DNA of 47,690 nucleotides from Flectobacillus roseus (GCF_030056665.1 NZ_JASHIG010000045.1); one strand, 5' to 3'. Positions 14,627 through 21,982 are shown, numbered from the stretch's first letter. A program made the numbers and translations. The notes: a model not told the origin generated them from the letters alone.

Positions 14627-15916
14627 TTAGGCATTCATCAAGCTTTCGATTTCGTCAGCTTCCATTGGAATACTTCCCATCAAATCGATATTGCTATCTT
14701 GAGTTACTAAAATATTATTTTCTAGACGGACACCTAGACCTTCTTCTTGGATATAAATTCCAGGTTCAATCGTAAAGACCATACCTTCTTCAAAACGACG
14801 GTAGCGATTCCAAACATCATGCACATCCAAACCTAGGTGGTGTGATGTTCCGTGCATAAAGTATTTTTTGAATAAAGGAGATTCTGGGTTTTGATTTTTT
14901 ACGTCGGTTTTATCAAATAGACCTAATCCAATCAATTCAGACTCGATAAACATTTCTACTTCGTGTTGGTATTCACTCCATAAAACACCTACCTGCATGA
15001 TAGACTTAGCGAATTTGAAAGCACGATGTACGGCATCATATACCGCACGCTGACGAGCTGTAAAACGACCATTGACAGGAATAGTACGCGTTAAGTCTGC
15101 ATTGTAATTAGCATATTCGGCTGCTACGTCCAACAACAACAAATCTCCATCTTTACAAATACGGCTGTTTTCGATATAGTGCAATACACAAGCATTGGCA
15201 CCCGAAGCAATAATTGGCTGATAAGCAAAGCCTTTTGAGCGATTGCGAACAAACTCATGGATAAGTTCTGCTTCTACTTCGTATTCTGTAACACCAGGTT
15301 TTACAAAATTCAAGAGTCTTCTAAAACCTAATTCTGTAATACGAATAGCTTCGTTGAGTTGCGCAATCTCTGCAGGACTTTTGATTACGCGCAAATGGTG
15401 CATAAGCGGAGCCACGCGCTCAAGACGGTGCAAAGGATAGCGCTCTTTTACCCAGTTGATAAACTTCGCATCCCGTGTTTGTACCTCTGAGCTATTACGG
15501 ATATGTTCGTTGGTGTTGAGATAAATGGCATCTGCCTCAAATACCAAAGTAGTTAATATTTGCTCAAATTGACTAGTCCAATAAATAGTCTGGATGCCCG
15601 AAACCTCTCTTGCGTGTTCTTTCGTGTATTTGTATCCTTCCCAAACCGCAATCAAATCTGATGTTTCACGCAAAAACAAAATCTCTCTCATTCGAGGGTC
15701 TGGCGCATCTGGAAACAACAAAACAATGGTTTCTTCTTGGTCGATACCACTCAAATAAAACAAATCAGAGTTTTGTCTGAAGCCCATTGTACCGTCCGCA
15801 TTGGTCGGCATAATGTCATTTGAGTTGAAAATCGCTATAGATTTTGGTTTCAATAGCTGGTTTAATCTAGCTCTGTTTGTTACAAACAGTTGACTATCTA
15901 TTGGTAAGTATTTCAT
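14627..15916 (-). CDS. pepP: M24 aminopeptidase P family protein (Xaa-Pro aminopeptidase)
   Basis: Dinuclear-metal peptidase that removes an N-terminal residue before proline. The N-terminal creatinase-like domain (residues 1-140) begins YLPIDSQLFVTNRARLNQLL. In the pita-bread catalytic domain the metal ligands are visible: Asp in LLLDVAAEYANYNADLTRTIPV, His in HGTSHHLGLDVHDVW, Glu in FTIEPGIYI, and Glu in GVRLENNILVT. The 429 residues are normal. Its ATG overlaps the stop of the upstream methyltransferase gene (ATGA), indicating translational coupling. Confidence 0.92.
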   Translation of the reverse strand: MKYLPIDSQLFVTNRARLNQLLKPKSIAIFNSNDIMPTNADGTMGFRQNSDLFYLSGIDQEETIVLLFPDAPDPRMREILFLRETSDLIAVWEGYKYTKEHAREVSGIQTIYWTSQFEQILTTLVFEADAIYLNTNEHIRNSSEVQTRDAKFINWVKERYPLHRLERVAPLMHHLRVIKSPAEIAQLNEAIRITELGFRRLLNFVKPGVTEYEVEAELIHEFVRNRSKGFAYQPIIASGANACVLHYIENSRICKDGDLLLLDVAAEYANYNADLTRTIPVNGRFTARQRAVYDAVHRAFKFAKSIMQVGVLWSEYQHEVEMFIESELIGLGLFDKTDVKNQNPESPLFKKYFMHGTSHHLGLDVHDVWNRYRRFEEGMVFTIEPGIYIQEEGLGVRLENNILVTQDSNIDLMGSIPMEADEIESLMNA

Positions 15917-16701
15917 TGATGAGTGTTGATGGGGTTATTTTTTTCGCACAAATAAATAATCTCCTCCTTCGGAAGAGCATAGCGTTCTACCTTATCTTTT
16001 GGCATTTCCATCACAAAACGGTCTTGTGTTACATGCCAACCACCTTGTTCGAGGCGTTTGTGGTAGTCACGACCAAAAATACGGAAGTGGTCATCTTGTT
16101 TGAAAAGACGCTCACGCTCTTTCGGGTCGGTGATGGTTTTATCCTCAAAAGTAGTTGCCAAGTTCCAGTCTTGTGGCGATTGCATAATACCCCAACCGTT
16201 TGGTTTCAGTACACGACGCATTTCTTGCATACAACGAATATCATCGTCGACGTGCTCCAATACGTGATTACAGAAAACTACATCGAAAGTATTGTCTTCG
16301 AAAGGAATATTGTGCAAGTCCATTTTTACTTTTGCCAAAGGCGACTCAATATCAGCGGTGATATAGTCCAAGTTTTTCATTTTTTCGAAACGGTCGATAA
16401 AACAATACTCAGGCGCCACATGCAAAACTTTAAGGTCGGCTTTGAAGAAATTAGTCTTTTGTTGAAGGTATAAATACATCAAACGGTGACGTTCGAGCGC
16501 AAGGCAGTTTGGACAAAGAGCGTTATCACGAGGCTCAAGACGACCATAAGGAACGAATTTCGAAAATGTAGAGCCACAAACTGTACATTCCACCTTATTA
16601 CCTCGCAAAAAGAACGCATATAGGTTCATGGCAAAGTGACTAACTAATTGCAAATACTTACGAGGAATGTTTCGGAGTGTCCAGCTAATAATTTTTTTCA
16701 T
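15913..16701 (-). CDS. SAM-dependent methyltransferase with N-terminal zinc-ribbon cysteines
   Basis: Class I methyltransferase of 262 residues from the ATG at 16701. An upstream ATG at 16731 overlaps the promoter -7 element at 16729-16736, so I reject it. Four cysteines in two CxxC pairs (39/42 and 63/66) form a probable zinc knuckle before the SAM domain. In that domain VLHVAPE (about 92-98) and FDVVFCNHVLEHVDDD (139-154) are motifs I and post-II, and MRRVLKPNGWGIM is motif III. This domain pair occurs in many uncharacterised bacterial methyltransferases. The target is unknown. The TGA stop overlaps the pepP start. Confidence 0.85.
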   Translation of the reverse strand: MKKIISWTLRNIPRKYLQLVSHFAMNLYAFFLRGNKVECTVCGSTFSKFVPYGRLEPRDNALCPNCLALERHRLMYLYLQQKTNFFKADLKVLHVAPEYCFIDRFEKMKNLDYITADIESPLAKVKMDLHNIPFEDNTFDVVFCNHVLEHVDDDIRCMQEMRRVLKPNGWGIMQSPQDWNLATTFEDKTITDPKERERLFKQDDHFRIFGRDYHKRLEQGGWHVTQDRFVMEMPKDKVERYALPKEEIIYLCEKNNPINTHQ

Positions 16702-16728
16702 GGAAATGATGGTCAAATATATTTTTTG

Positions 16729-16736
16729 CAAAGGTA
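16729..16736 (-). promoter_or_regulatory. Bacteroidota -7 element for the methyltransferase-pepP pair
   Basis: It reads TACCTTTG (then C) on the minus strand. It decides the start of the methyltransferase: the ATG at 16731 would lie inside the promoter, while the ATG at 16701 lies about 28 bp downstream. Confidence 0.7.
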
Positions 16737-16973
16737 AAAAATGATTCCGAAATAAAATAGGAGGGATTACTTACTTGACAGAATAGCCTGATTAAGTAGC
16801 TTTGATTAAAAATGCTAGCCTTATGTGTGTTTTGTAATACAAAATGTAACTAAATTTATAGAAATGAAACCTTTGTGAATCTATAATTTAATTAAAAAGC
16901 ATATTTGAATATGTAATTTATTTTGCAAGTTTGTCATTTCTTTTAACCCTTAAATTAAAACCCTGTAGAATTT

Positions 16974-16990
16974 CAAAATATAAACACCTT
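16974..16990 (+). repeat. Direct repeat marking the left end of the cassette-like island
   Basis: CAAAATATAAACACCTT precedes the first island gene. CAAAAAATAAACACCTT occurs again at 20154-20170 after the fourth gene (16 of 17 identical). Part of it (TCAAAATATA) also precedes the second gene at about 17848. Confidence 0.7.
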
Positions 16991-16997
16991 CATTACT

Positions 16998-17774
16998 ATG
17001 AACATCACCGAACAGGAAAAGCATATTGTATCCTTATTTCGAAAACTTCCATCTGAGGAGAGCCAGACTAAGATTGTCAAAGCTTGGTGTCAAACAGGCA
17101 GAGATGTTACAAACCCTCAAACGAATGTAAGTATAGATTTTTATGAAGAGTCTTTAACGACAATCATCGAAAGGGTAGGAGAGTTAAAGATAAAATACGA
17201 AGCATACATTGCATTAAAAGAGCTACTAATCAACCAATTTAATAATGGTAACAGCTACAGCGATATCATGGTTACTTTGTATCCTGATGGAAATTATGAG
17301 TTTAAATACTGGTATGACGAAGAACGAATTTATAAGCAAGAATATGATGTTGGAATGCTTCGTTCAAAAGATTTTCCTCATGCAATGGCAAAGGCATTAG
17401 TATTTTACCATTTGGAAGATATTAAGTTTAGGAGGAAATACAACAGAATAATAATGACTTTTGAAGTAAAGGAAGGAGAACCTTTTGTGGATTTATATCT
17501 CATAAATGGTAGAAAACAAATCCTTCCTGTTTACGATGCAGAAAAAATTGAAAAGTATGGAGATATCATCTCTGAGAATACCTTCAATGTAAAGACATGG
17601 TTGAAGGAACATTATGAAAATACTAATCATGGTATATTGAAAGATATCTGGAAACCATGGAATAAAATCGTAGTGAGCGTACCTCCAAGTGGCTATTTGA
17701 ATCAACTTGAGGATATACATTATTATTTGGATGAGTTAGAACTGGAAAAAGAGTTTTTTCTGGAGAGGTATTAA
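16998..17774 (+). CDS. Island gene 1: unrecognised 258-residue cytosolic protein
   Basis: No signal peptide or membrane helix is seen. It is a paralogue of the next gene (both 258 residues), sharing TGRD, YSDI-x-T-YPDGN, KYWYDEER and KQEY around residues 85-120, and an almost identical C terminus from WKPWNKIVVSVPPSGYLN to the end. The acidic, aromatic-rich character and the YPDG / FKYWYDEE section faintly recall YezG/DUF600-type immunity proteins. That is a guess, not an assignment. It lies on the plus strand between minus-strand genes. The stop is followed after about 18 bp by a shortened copy of the island repeat. No TAnnTTTG promoter is obvious. Confidence 0.8.
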   Translation: MNITEQEKHIVSLFRKLPSEESQTKIVKAWCQTGRDVTNPQTNVSIDFYEESLTTIIERVGELKIKYEAYIALKELLINQFNNGNSYSDIMVTLYPDGNYEFKYWYDEERIYKQEYDVGMLRSKDFPHAMAKALVFYHLEDIKFRRKYNRIIMTFEVKEGEPFVDLYLINGRKQILPVYDAEKIEKYGDIISENTFNVKTWLKEHYENTNHGILKDIWKPWNKIVVSVPPSGYLNQLEDIHYYLDELELEKEFFLERY

Positions 17775-17792
17775 TCCAGTTTACGCCTTATG

Positions 17793-17830
17793 CCCTCGTT
17801 GGAGTAAACTCATTTAACAGGGAGAACCTG
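17793..17830 (+). repeat. Island repeat, short form (copy A)
   Basis: It begins CCCTCGTTGGAG like the long copies, then goes through TAAACTC to GGGAGAACCTG, which matches the right end of the long form. The central 65 bp or so are missing. The flanking TTTAYGCC before it and CTGTAAAAAATCA after it match flanks of other copies. Confidence 0.6.
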
Positions 17831-17864
17831 AATTTTTCTGTAAAAAATCAAAATATAGCTATTC

Positions 17865-18641
17865 ATGAGCCTTTATAATCTTGAACAAGAGCTTGCGAAA
17901 TTATGTCGTAAAGAACTCTGTGATTTATACAAAAAGCAAGTAGTAAATGTTTGGGGCTCAACAGGTCGAGATATTAGGGACCCTGATGCACCTCTAGGAA
18001 TTTATTTCTATGATGGGTTGGGAGTAAATAGCATTATAGTTAAAAATGATTTAATAATGGAGCGGTACTCAGTCTTAAAGGAATTATTTATTTACAAAGC
18101 AAATTGCGGTGAAATATACAGTGATTTGCAAATCACTGTATATCCTGATGGCAATAGTAAGTACAAGTATTGGTTCGATGAAGAACGTCTCATGAAACAA
18201 GAGTATGAACGTGAACTGTCTAATGCAAAAGATTTTCTCCATGCATTTTCAAAATATTTGGTATTCTATGATCTCGACAGTATTAAGTTTAGGAAAAATT
18301 TCAAACAAATTATTGTGATATTAGAGATTAAGAATGGAAGCCCACTAATTGATGTACGTTTTATCAATGGTCGAAATCAAGTGAAGTCTTTGTTTGACGT
18401 CGAAGTTAATACTAGTCCTTCTTATAGAGAGGCTGTTGAAAAAATTGTCACTACTGCCAAAGGTCATTTATTGAAACACTATGAAGCAACTCACACAGGG
18501 ATTATTAAAGAAGTGTGGAAACCATGGAATAAAATCGTAGTGAGTGTACCACCAAGTGGCTATTTGAATGAACTTGAGGATATTCATTATTATCTGGATG
18601 ATGTAGAGCTGGAAAAAGATTTTTTTCTGGAGGGCTATTAA
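17865..18641 (+). CDS. Island gene 2: paralogue of island gene 1, 258 residues
   Basis: Same length and layout as the preceding gene. The bodies have clearly diverged, but the last 125 bp or so of coding sequence differ at only about 11 positions by my count, and the similarity runs on past the stop (TATTAATCYAGTTTA). No signal peptide, helix or catalytic motif is recognised. The start ATG at 17865 lies 34 bp after the short repeat. A conserved tail with divergent bodies is what segmental recombination or gene conversion would leave. The function is unknown; an immunity-type role is possible but unproven. Confidence 0.8.
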   Translation: MSLYNLEQELAKLCRKELCDLYKKQVVNVWGSTGRDIRDPDAPLGIYFYDGLGVNSIIVKNDLIMERYSVLKELFIYKANCGEIYSDLQITVYPDGNSKYKYWFDEERLMKQEYERELSNAKDFLHAFSKYLVFYDLDSIKFRKNFKQIIVILEIKNGSPLIDVRFINGRNQVKSLFDVEVNTSPSYREAVEKIVTTAKGHLLKHYEATHTGIIKEVWKPWNKIVVSVPPSGYLNELEDIHYYLDDVELEKDFFLEGY

Positions 18642-18652
18642 TCTAGTTTATG

Positions 18653-18756
18653 CACTCGTTGGAGTTTTCTCCATTGAGCCTAGCGACAGCAAAAAGCCTG
18701 TTATTAATACTAATTTGTTGCTTACGCCAGTTTGTTGGAGAGAATTTCAACAAAGG
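18653..18756 (+). repeat. Island repeat, long form (copy B)
   Basis: 104 bp, differing from copy C at 9 positions by my count. It starts CACTCGTTGGAGTTTTCTCC and ends at ...TTTCAACAAAGG. It contains GCCTAGCGACAGCAAAAAG in the left half and TTTGTTGCTTACGCCAG in the right half, which pair imperfectly with each other. It fills nearly all of the space between genes 2 and 3. Confidence 0.85.
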
Positions 18757-18776
18757 CGAAAAAATAGTTTCTATCC

Positions 18777-19238
18777 ATGGCAAGAAAAAGAAAAGTATCG
18801 TTTATGTTTTATGGTCAACATGAGGCTAGTAAGGAAGTATTGAAAGATTTTTTATTGTATGAAGAGATGTTTGATGAATTATTAAGAACTCATCTTCAAC
18901 AATATATAGATCTTAAAACTAAAGTTGTTCGTTTGAAAATTTATTTTAGAGGGTTGGCAACTAAGATAACGTCTGAAAGAGGTTTTTATCTCCCTACAAC
19001 AAAGGCACCATTTTTTCAAAATAGTGTAAATTTTCATATCCATGATGTACTTGATGATACTTGGCTAGACATGACACATGACGAAAAAATCATTTATCTT
19101 AGAGATAAATGGATTTTACTTTTTAGATGTTTGCAACCTGAGTTTTGGACGATTGAGATAACGGAAGTTGTTTCAATTGTAGAAAAGGAAGTGTCACAAC
19201 TTCTAGGTAAAAATGATACAATAACTAAGCTCTATTGA
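18777..19238 (+). CDS. Island gene 3: unrecognised 153-residue protein
   Basis: No family recognised. The N terminus is basic (MARKRKVSFMFYG), followed by helical, charged sequence with the segments LLYEEMFDELLRTHLQQY and TWLDMTHDEKIIYLRDKW. No signal peptide, membrane helix or conserved catalytic set is visible. The start ATG at 18777 is 20 bp after repeat copy B, and the stop is 9 bp before copy C. It is therefore enclosed by repeats on both sides, like a cassette. Confidence 0.7.
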   Translation: MARKRKVSFMFYGQHEASKEVLKDFLLYEEMFDELLRTHLQQYIDLKTKVVRLKIYFRGLATKITSERGFYLPTTKAPFFQNSVNFHIHDVLDDTWLDMTHDEKIIYLRDKWILLFRCLQPEFWTIEITEVVSIVEKEVSQLLGKNDTITKLY

Positions 19239-19247
19239 CGCCTGAAG

Positions 19248-19351
19248 CCCTCGTTGGAGTTTTCTCCAATGAGCCTAGCGACAGCAAAAAGTCTGTTATT
19301 TATACTTATTTGTTGCTTACGCCAGTTTGTTGGAGAGAACTCCAGCAAGGG
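19248..19351 (+). repeat. Island repeat, long form (copy C), an imperfect palindrome
   Basis: The 104 bp run from CCCTCGTTGGAG to CTCCAGCAAGGG. The first 25 bases and the reverse complement of the last 25 agree at 20 positions. The inner arms CTAGCGACAGCAA and the complement of TTGCTTACGCCAG agree at most positions too. A single strand could fold into one long bulged hairpin. Each end also holds a small stem (TTGGAG TTTT CTCCAA, GGAG AGAA CTCC). Confidence 0.88.
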
Positions 19352-19389
19352 TGAAAAAATCAGTTCTATTAAAATCTCCACAAAGAATA

Positions 19390-20100
19390 ATGACAAGGAA
19401 ATATTTTTTAACGGAATTAAATAAGCTAATGGGTTCCTATTTAGCTGAACATGGCTTTAAAATCAAACAAAATTGTACTATTTGTAAAACAGCAAATGAC
19501 TTTTTTTGTACAATAGACCTGTCTTTCTTAACCTATAATACTATTCGTCTTAGTTCAATACATTGTTGGATCAAAATGGTAAGCCTCGAAAAAGCATCTA
19601 CTGAGATATATTATGGGCATCTTACTAAAGAGCAAATAAAAGAACAATATCAAATGGCTGTAACTCTGTATGGCCCCCGTAAAGAGGTAGAAGTAGATAT
19701 TTATCAGGATGAGCAAATAAGCTTGTTTGTCATTGCATTTAAAGATTACTTTGAGAAGGTTCTTCTTCCATTTTTTAACAAGTATTCAGATATACAAGCA
19801 CTCAGTGAAAGGTATCAGGAATATGATCTAGAGTATCAAGAGGGAACGGGTTATATAGGTGATTTTAAATATTTAGAAAAAAAAGGATTTAGTTTAGGCT
19901 ACAGTCATGCTCCTTCTACAATAGGTCGTCGAGTTCTAATTATGAAGTATATTAATGACCCCAAAGTGAATGATTTTATCAAATGGTATCAATCATGTAT
20001 TGAATCTGGACAAGTTGGTTTGGAGTCAAGTAGAGATTACTATTTAAAGGTAGTACAAAAATTAATTAATTGGGAAGTTCCCCAAAAATACCTTAAATAG
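19390..20100 (+). CDS. Island gene 4: unrecognised 236-residue protein
   Basis: I choose the ATG at 19390. A TTG start at 19327 is open too, but it lies inside repeat copy C and would encode repeat sequence. The N-terminal part (LNKLMGSYLAEHGFKIKQN, then FFCTIDLSFLTYNTIRLSS) has the layout of small proteins such as DUF4304, where a helix is followed by a LGFKKKG-like turn and strands. I treat this as a weak hint. No signal peptide or membrane helix is seen. It contains several cysteines (residues about 30-44). It is followed by a repeat-leader-repeat block that has no gene. Confidence 0.75.
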   Translation: MTRKYFLTELNKLMGSYLAEHGFKIKQNCTICKTANDFFCTIDLSFLTYNTIRLSSIHCWIKMVSLEKASTEIYYGHLTKEQIKEQYQMAVTLYGPRKEVEVDIYQDEQISLFVIAFKDYFEKVLLPFFNKYSDIQALSERYQEYDLEYQEGTGYIGDFKYLEKKGFSLGYSHAPSTIGRRVLIMKYINDPKVNDFIKWYQSCIESGQVGLESSRDYYLKVVQKLINWEVPQKYLK

Positions 20101-20118
20101 TACTAATTCCTTAAATAT

Positions 20119-20150
20119 TCTCGTTGGCGAGAACATCACTCACGGCGAAA
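20119..20150 (+). repeat. Island repeat, short form (copy D1)
   Basis: CTCGTTGGCGAGAACATCAC then TCACGGCGAAA: the left end of the repeat is joined directly to its right end, without the middle. The following GGCGAAATATCA matches the leader that follows copies B and C. Confidence 0.55.
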
Positions 20151-20153
20151 TAT

Positions 20154-20170
20154 CAAAAAATAAACACCTT
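20154..20170 (+). repeat. Direct repeat marking the right end of the island
   Basis: CAAAAAATAAACACCTT matches 16974-16990 at 16 of 17 positions. There it is the leader of gene 1. Here it runs straight into repeat copy D2 with no coding sequence. Confidence 0.7.
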
Positions 20171-20176
20171 TTTATG

Positions 20177-20262
20177 CCCTCATTGGAGTTTTTTCCAACG
20201 AGCCAGCGGCATCAACAAGTCTGGTTAAGATATTAATTTGTTGCTAGCGCCAGTTTATTGAA
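20177..20262 (+). repeat. Island repeat, last long copy with eroded right end (copy D2)
   Basis: CCCTCATTGGAGTTTTTTCC then GAGCCAGCGGCATCAACAAG and ATTTGTTGCTAGCGCCAGTTT match copies B and C with more differences. The final GTTGGAGAGAAC part is lost (TTATTGAATTAATC). As the outermost copy it looks decayed. Confidence 0.7.
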
Positions 20263-20289
20263 TTAATCTGTAACAAAGTCTTAAAATCA

Positions 20290-20325
20290 CAAAAGCGGTC
20301 GAAAAACTCATTTCGACCGCTTTTG
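20290..20325. terminator. Bidirectional terminator, conserved GCGGTCGAAA stem
   Basis: CAAAAGCGGTCGAAA (20290-20304) pairs exactly with TTTCGACCGCTTTTG (20311-20325) around a 6-base loop. It lies between the end of the island (plus) and the FabH-like gene (minus). Confidence 0.88.
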
Positions 20326-20350
20326 TTTTAACTCGAAAATCGAGCGTATA

Positions 20351-21331
20351 TTAAGCTTTCTGAATACGATTGGTCAAGTAAATACCTGCTAACGTAAGTC
20401 CACTGCCAAAACCTGCTAACATTAATTTGTCATCCAATTGTACTTTGCCGTTTTGGATACCGTTGTACCAAGCAATTGGAATAGAGGCTGCTGAGGTATT
20501 TCCGTAGTTGACAACGCTCTCCAAGCATTTTTCAATAGGGAAATTCATTTGTGAGCAAGCTGCTTCCAAAATACGAATATTCGCACTGTGAGGAATCATC
20601 CAGTCGATTTGATCTGTGGTGATACCATTTTTTTCTGCCAATTTGATAATATTAGCAGGGAGGTTCGATACAGCCCACTTGAATACGGTACGTCCATTTT
20701 GGTGGATTTTTCCGTTATAGTCTATCTGTTCAAAATTGATAGGAGCGGGTTGATTCGATAAATACAAATCTTTTCCTAAGTCGCCATTGGTTGTCGAAAT
20801 AGATTTATGAAGATATTGCGTTTCTGAACTTTCTACTAAAACTGCACCAGCGCCATCACCAAATAACACACAACTGGTACGGTCGGTAAAATCTGAGATT
20901 TTTGAAAGCGTTTCACCGCCAATCACCAGTACTTTTTGGTAATCGCCAGTAGCGATAAGACCTTTAGCTACAATCAAACCGTATGCAAAACCTGCACAAC
21001 CAGCAGATATGTCCATACAGCCTGCACTTGGAATTCCTAAACGACTTTGTACCTGACTTGCCATACTAGGGAAGGCTTGTTCTGGTGTACTGGTGGCTAC
21101 AATCACAAAGTCAACGTCTGCAAGATTCTTTTGATAATTGACAGCAAGATTTTGAGCCGCTTTTACACACAAATCACTGGTATATTCGGTTTCTGAGCTG
21201 TAATAGCGGGTATTAATCCCTGTTCTGCTCACTATCCATTCGTCGGTGGTTTCCAAAAATTGCTCGAAATAGTGGTTGTCGATTTTCTTTTCAGGAAGAT
21301 ACACCCCGATAGAATCAATAATTGCATTCAT
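20351..21331 (-). CDS. FabH-like 3-oxoacyl-ACP synthase III
   Basis: Thiolase-fold ketosynthase that condenses an acyl-CoA starter with malonyl-ACP or a similar partner. The catalytic triad is visible: Cys in DISAGCAGFAYGL, His in WMIPHSANIRI, Asn in VVNYGNTSAASIPIAW. The start ATG at 21331 gives 326 residues with the normal N terminus (IIDSIGVYLPEK). An in-frame ATG at 21364 would place the operator at 21360-21379 partly in the coding region. The adjacent TetR gene and shared operator suggest a regulated lipid role rather than the essential FabH, though I cannot exclude the latter. Confidence 0.88.
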   Translation of the reverse strand: MNAIIDSIGVYLPEKKIDNHYFEQFLETTDEWIVSRTGINTRYYSSETEYTSDLCVKAAQNLAVNYQKNLADVDFVIVATSTPEQAFPSMASQVQSRLGIPSAGCMDISAGCAGFAYGLIVAKGLIATGDYQKVLVIGGETLSKISDFTDRTSCVLFGDGAGAVLVESSETQYLHKSISTTNGDLGKDLYLSNQPAPINFEQIDYNGKIHQNGRTVFKWAVSNLPANIIKLAEKNGITTDQIDWMIPHSANIRILEAACSQMNFPIEKCLESVVNYGNTSAASIPIAWYNGIQNGKVQLDDKLMLAGFGSGLTLAGIYLTNRIQKA

Positions 21332-21359
21332 AATGACTTGTTTTTGAATTGTTTGAATA

Positions 21360-21379
21360 CACATACCGAATGGTATGTG
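21360..21379. promoter_or_regulatory. TetR operator in front of the FabH-like gene
   Basis: CACATACC GAAT GGTATGTG is a perfect 8-4-8 palindrome 28 bp before the FabH-like start. The same core CACATACCGAWTGGTATGTG occurs in front of the tetR gene at 22001-22042. Confidence 0.85.
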
Positions 21380-21394
21380 GTACTACAAATTTTT

Positions 21395-21982
21395 TTAGAG
21401 GCGGATCTGTTCAATAATAGCCGACTCAATATGATTAGCGATATTTACGATGTAATTTTTATTTTGGGTAATCAAAGACATGAATATTCCTCCTTCAATC
21501 ATGGAATAAATATTGGTAGCCAAGGTATGTGCGTCGGTGGCTTCTTTGATTTCTTTGTGCTTAATGCCATGGGTGATAATTGTGGCAGTATTTTGGATAA
21601 GTCTATCGCAAATTTTACGAGCCTCCTCAAACAAAATTGGATTGTTGAAACGAGCATCAACTCCCAAATTAAGAAGCGGACATCCACCTCTTTCAGAAGC
21701 TAATTCATAATAATATTCTTTGAAGTAAAAGGTCATGCCATAAAGCTTGTTAATAGCACCTTTACGTTCAATAACTACATTATTAAGGGGTTTTACCAAT
21801 TTTTTTACATTCAAATGAAAAGCTTGAAAAGCTAAGTCTTCTTTGTTTCTGAAGTAAAAATATACTGCTCCTTTGGTGAGATTGGTGGCCTTAGTAATCT
21901 CAGAAAGCGACGTGCCATTGTAGCCTTTTTTGTTAAAAAGAGGAGCTACTTTTTCGAGTATGTATTCTTGCGTCGTTTCCAT
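21395..21982 (-). CDS. TetR/AcrR family transcriptional repressor
   Basis: 195-residue one-component regulator. The N-terminal helix-turn-helix is clear: EYILEKVAPLFNKKGYNGTS, then LSEITKATNLTKGAVYFYF and RNKEDL. The C-terminal ligand domain has the GGCPLLNLGVDA segment seen in a subgroup of TetR proteins. It is co-directional with the FabH-like gene, 63 bp upstream of its start. Two near-identical palindromes, before its own start and before the FabH-like gene, predict autoregulation and control of that gene. The ligand is probably an acyl compound by context, but this is inference. Confidence 0.92.
   Translation of the reverse strand: METTQEYILEKVAPLFNKKGYNGTSLSEITKATNLTKGAVYFYFRNKEDLAFQAFHLNVKKLVKPLNNVVIERKGAINKLYGMTFYFKEYYYELASERGGCPLLNLGVDARFNNPILFEEARKICDRLIQNTATIITHGIKHKEIKEATDAHTLATNIYSMIEGGIFMSLITQNKNYIVNIANHIESAIIEQIRL

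Noticed and set aside
15877..16473. 198-codon open frame on the plus strand
   Set aside because: It lies antisense to the methyltransferase and pepP genes, which have clear motifs and a promoter. The frame lacks protein-like features.
16702..16731. Upstream ATG for the methyltransferase
   Set aside because: It overlaps the -7 promoter element at 16729-16736, so it would not be in the transcript.
19327..19389. TTG start giving a longer N terminus for island gene 4
   Set aside because: The extension is encoded by the intergenic repeat itself. The ATG at 19390 gives a sensible N terminus.
16998..20100. Toxin-antitoxin or firm immunity-protein assignment for the island genes
   Set aside because: Only vague similarity to YezG/DUF600 and DUF4304 types is visible. 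No toxin domain or secretion gene is present, so I leave the functions open.
17793..20262. Canonical integron attC sites
   Set aside because: The repeats are palindromic and follow each gene, but I could not find RYYYAAC / GTTRRRY core ends, and no integron integrase is in the window.
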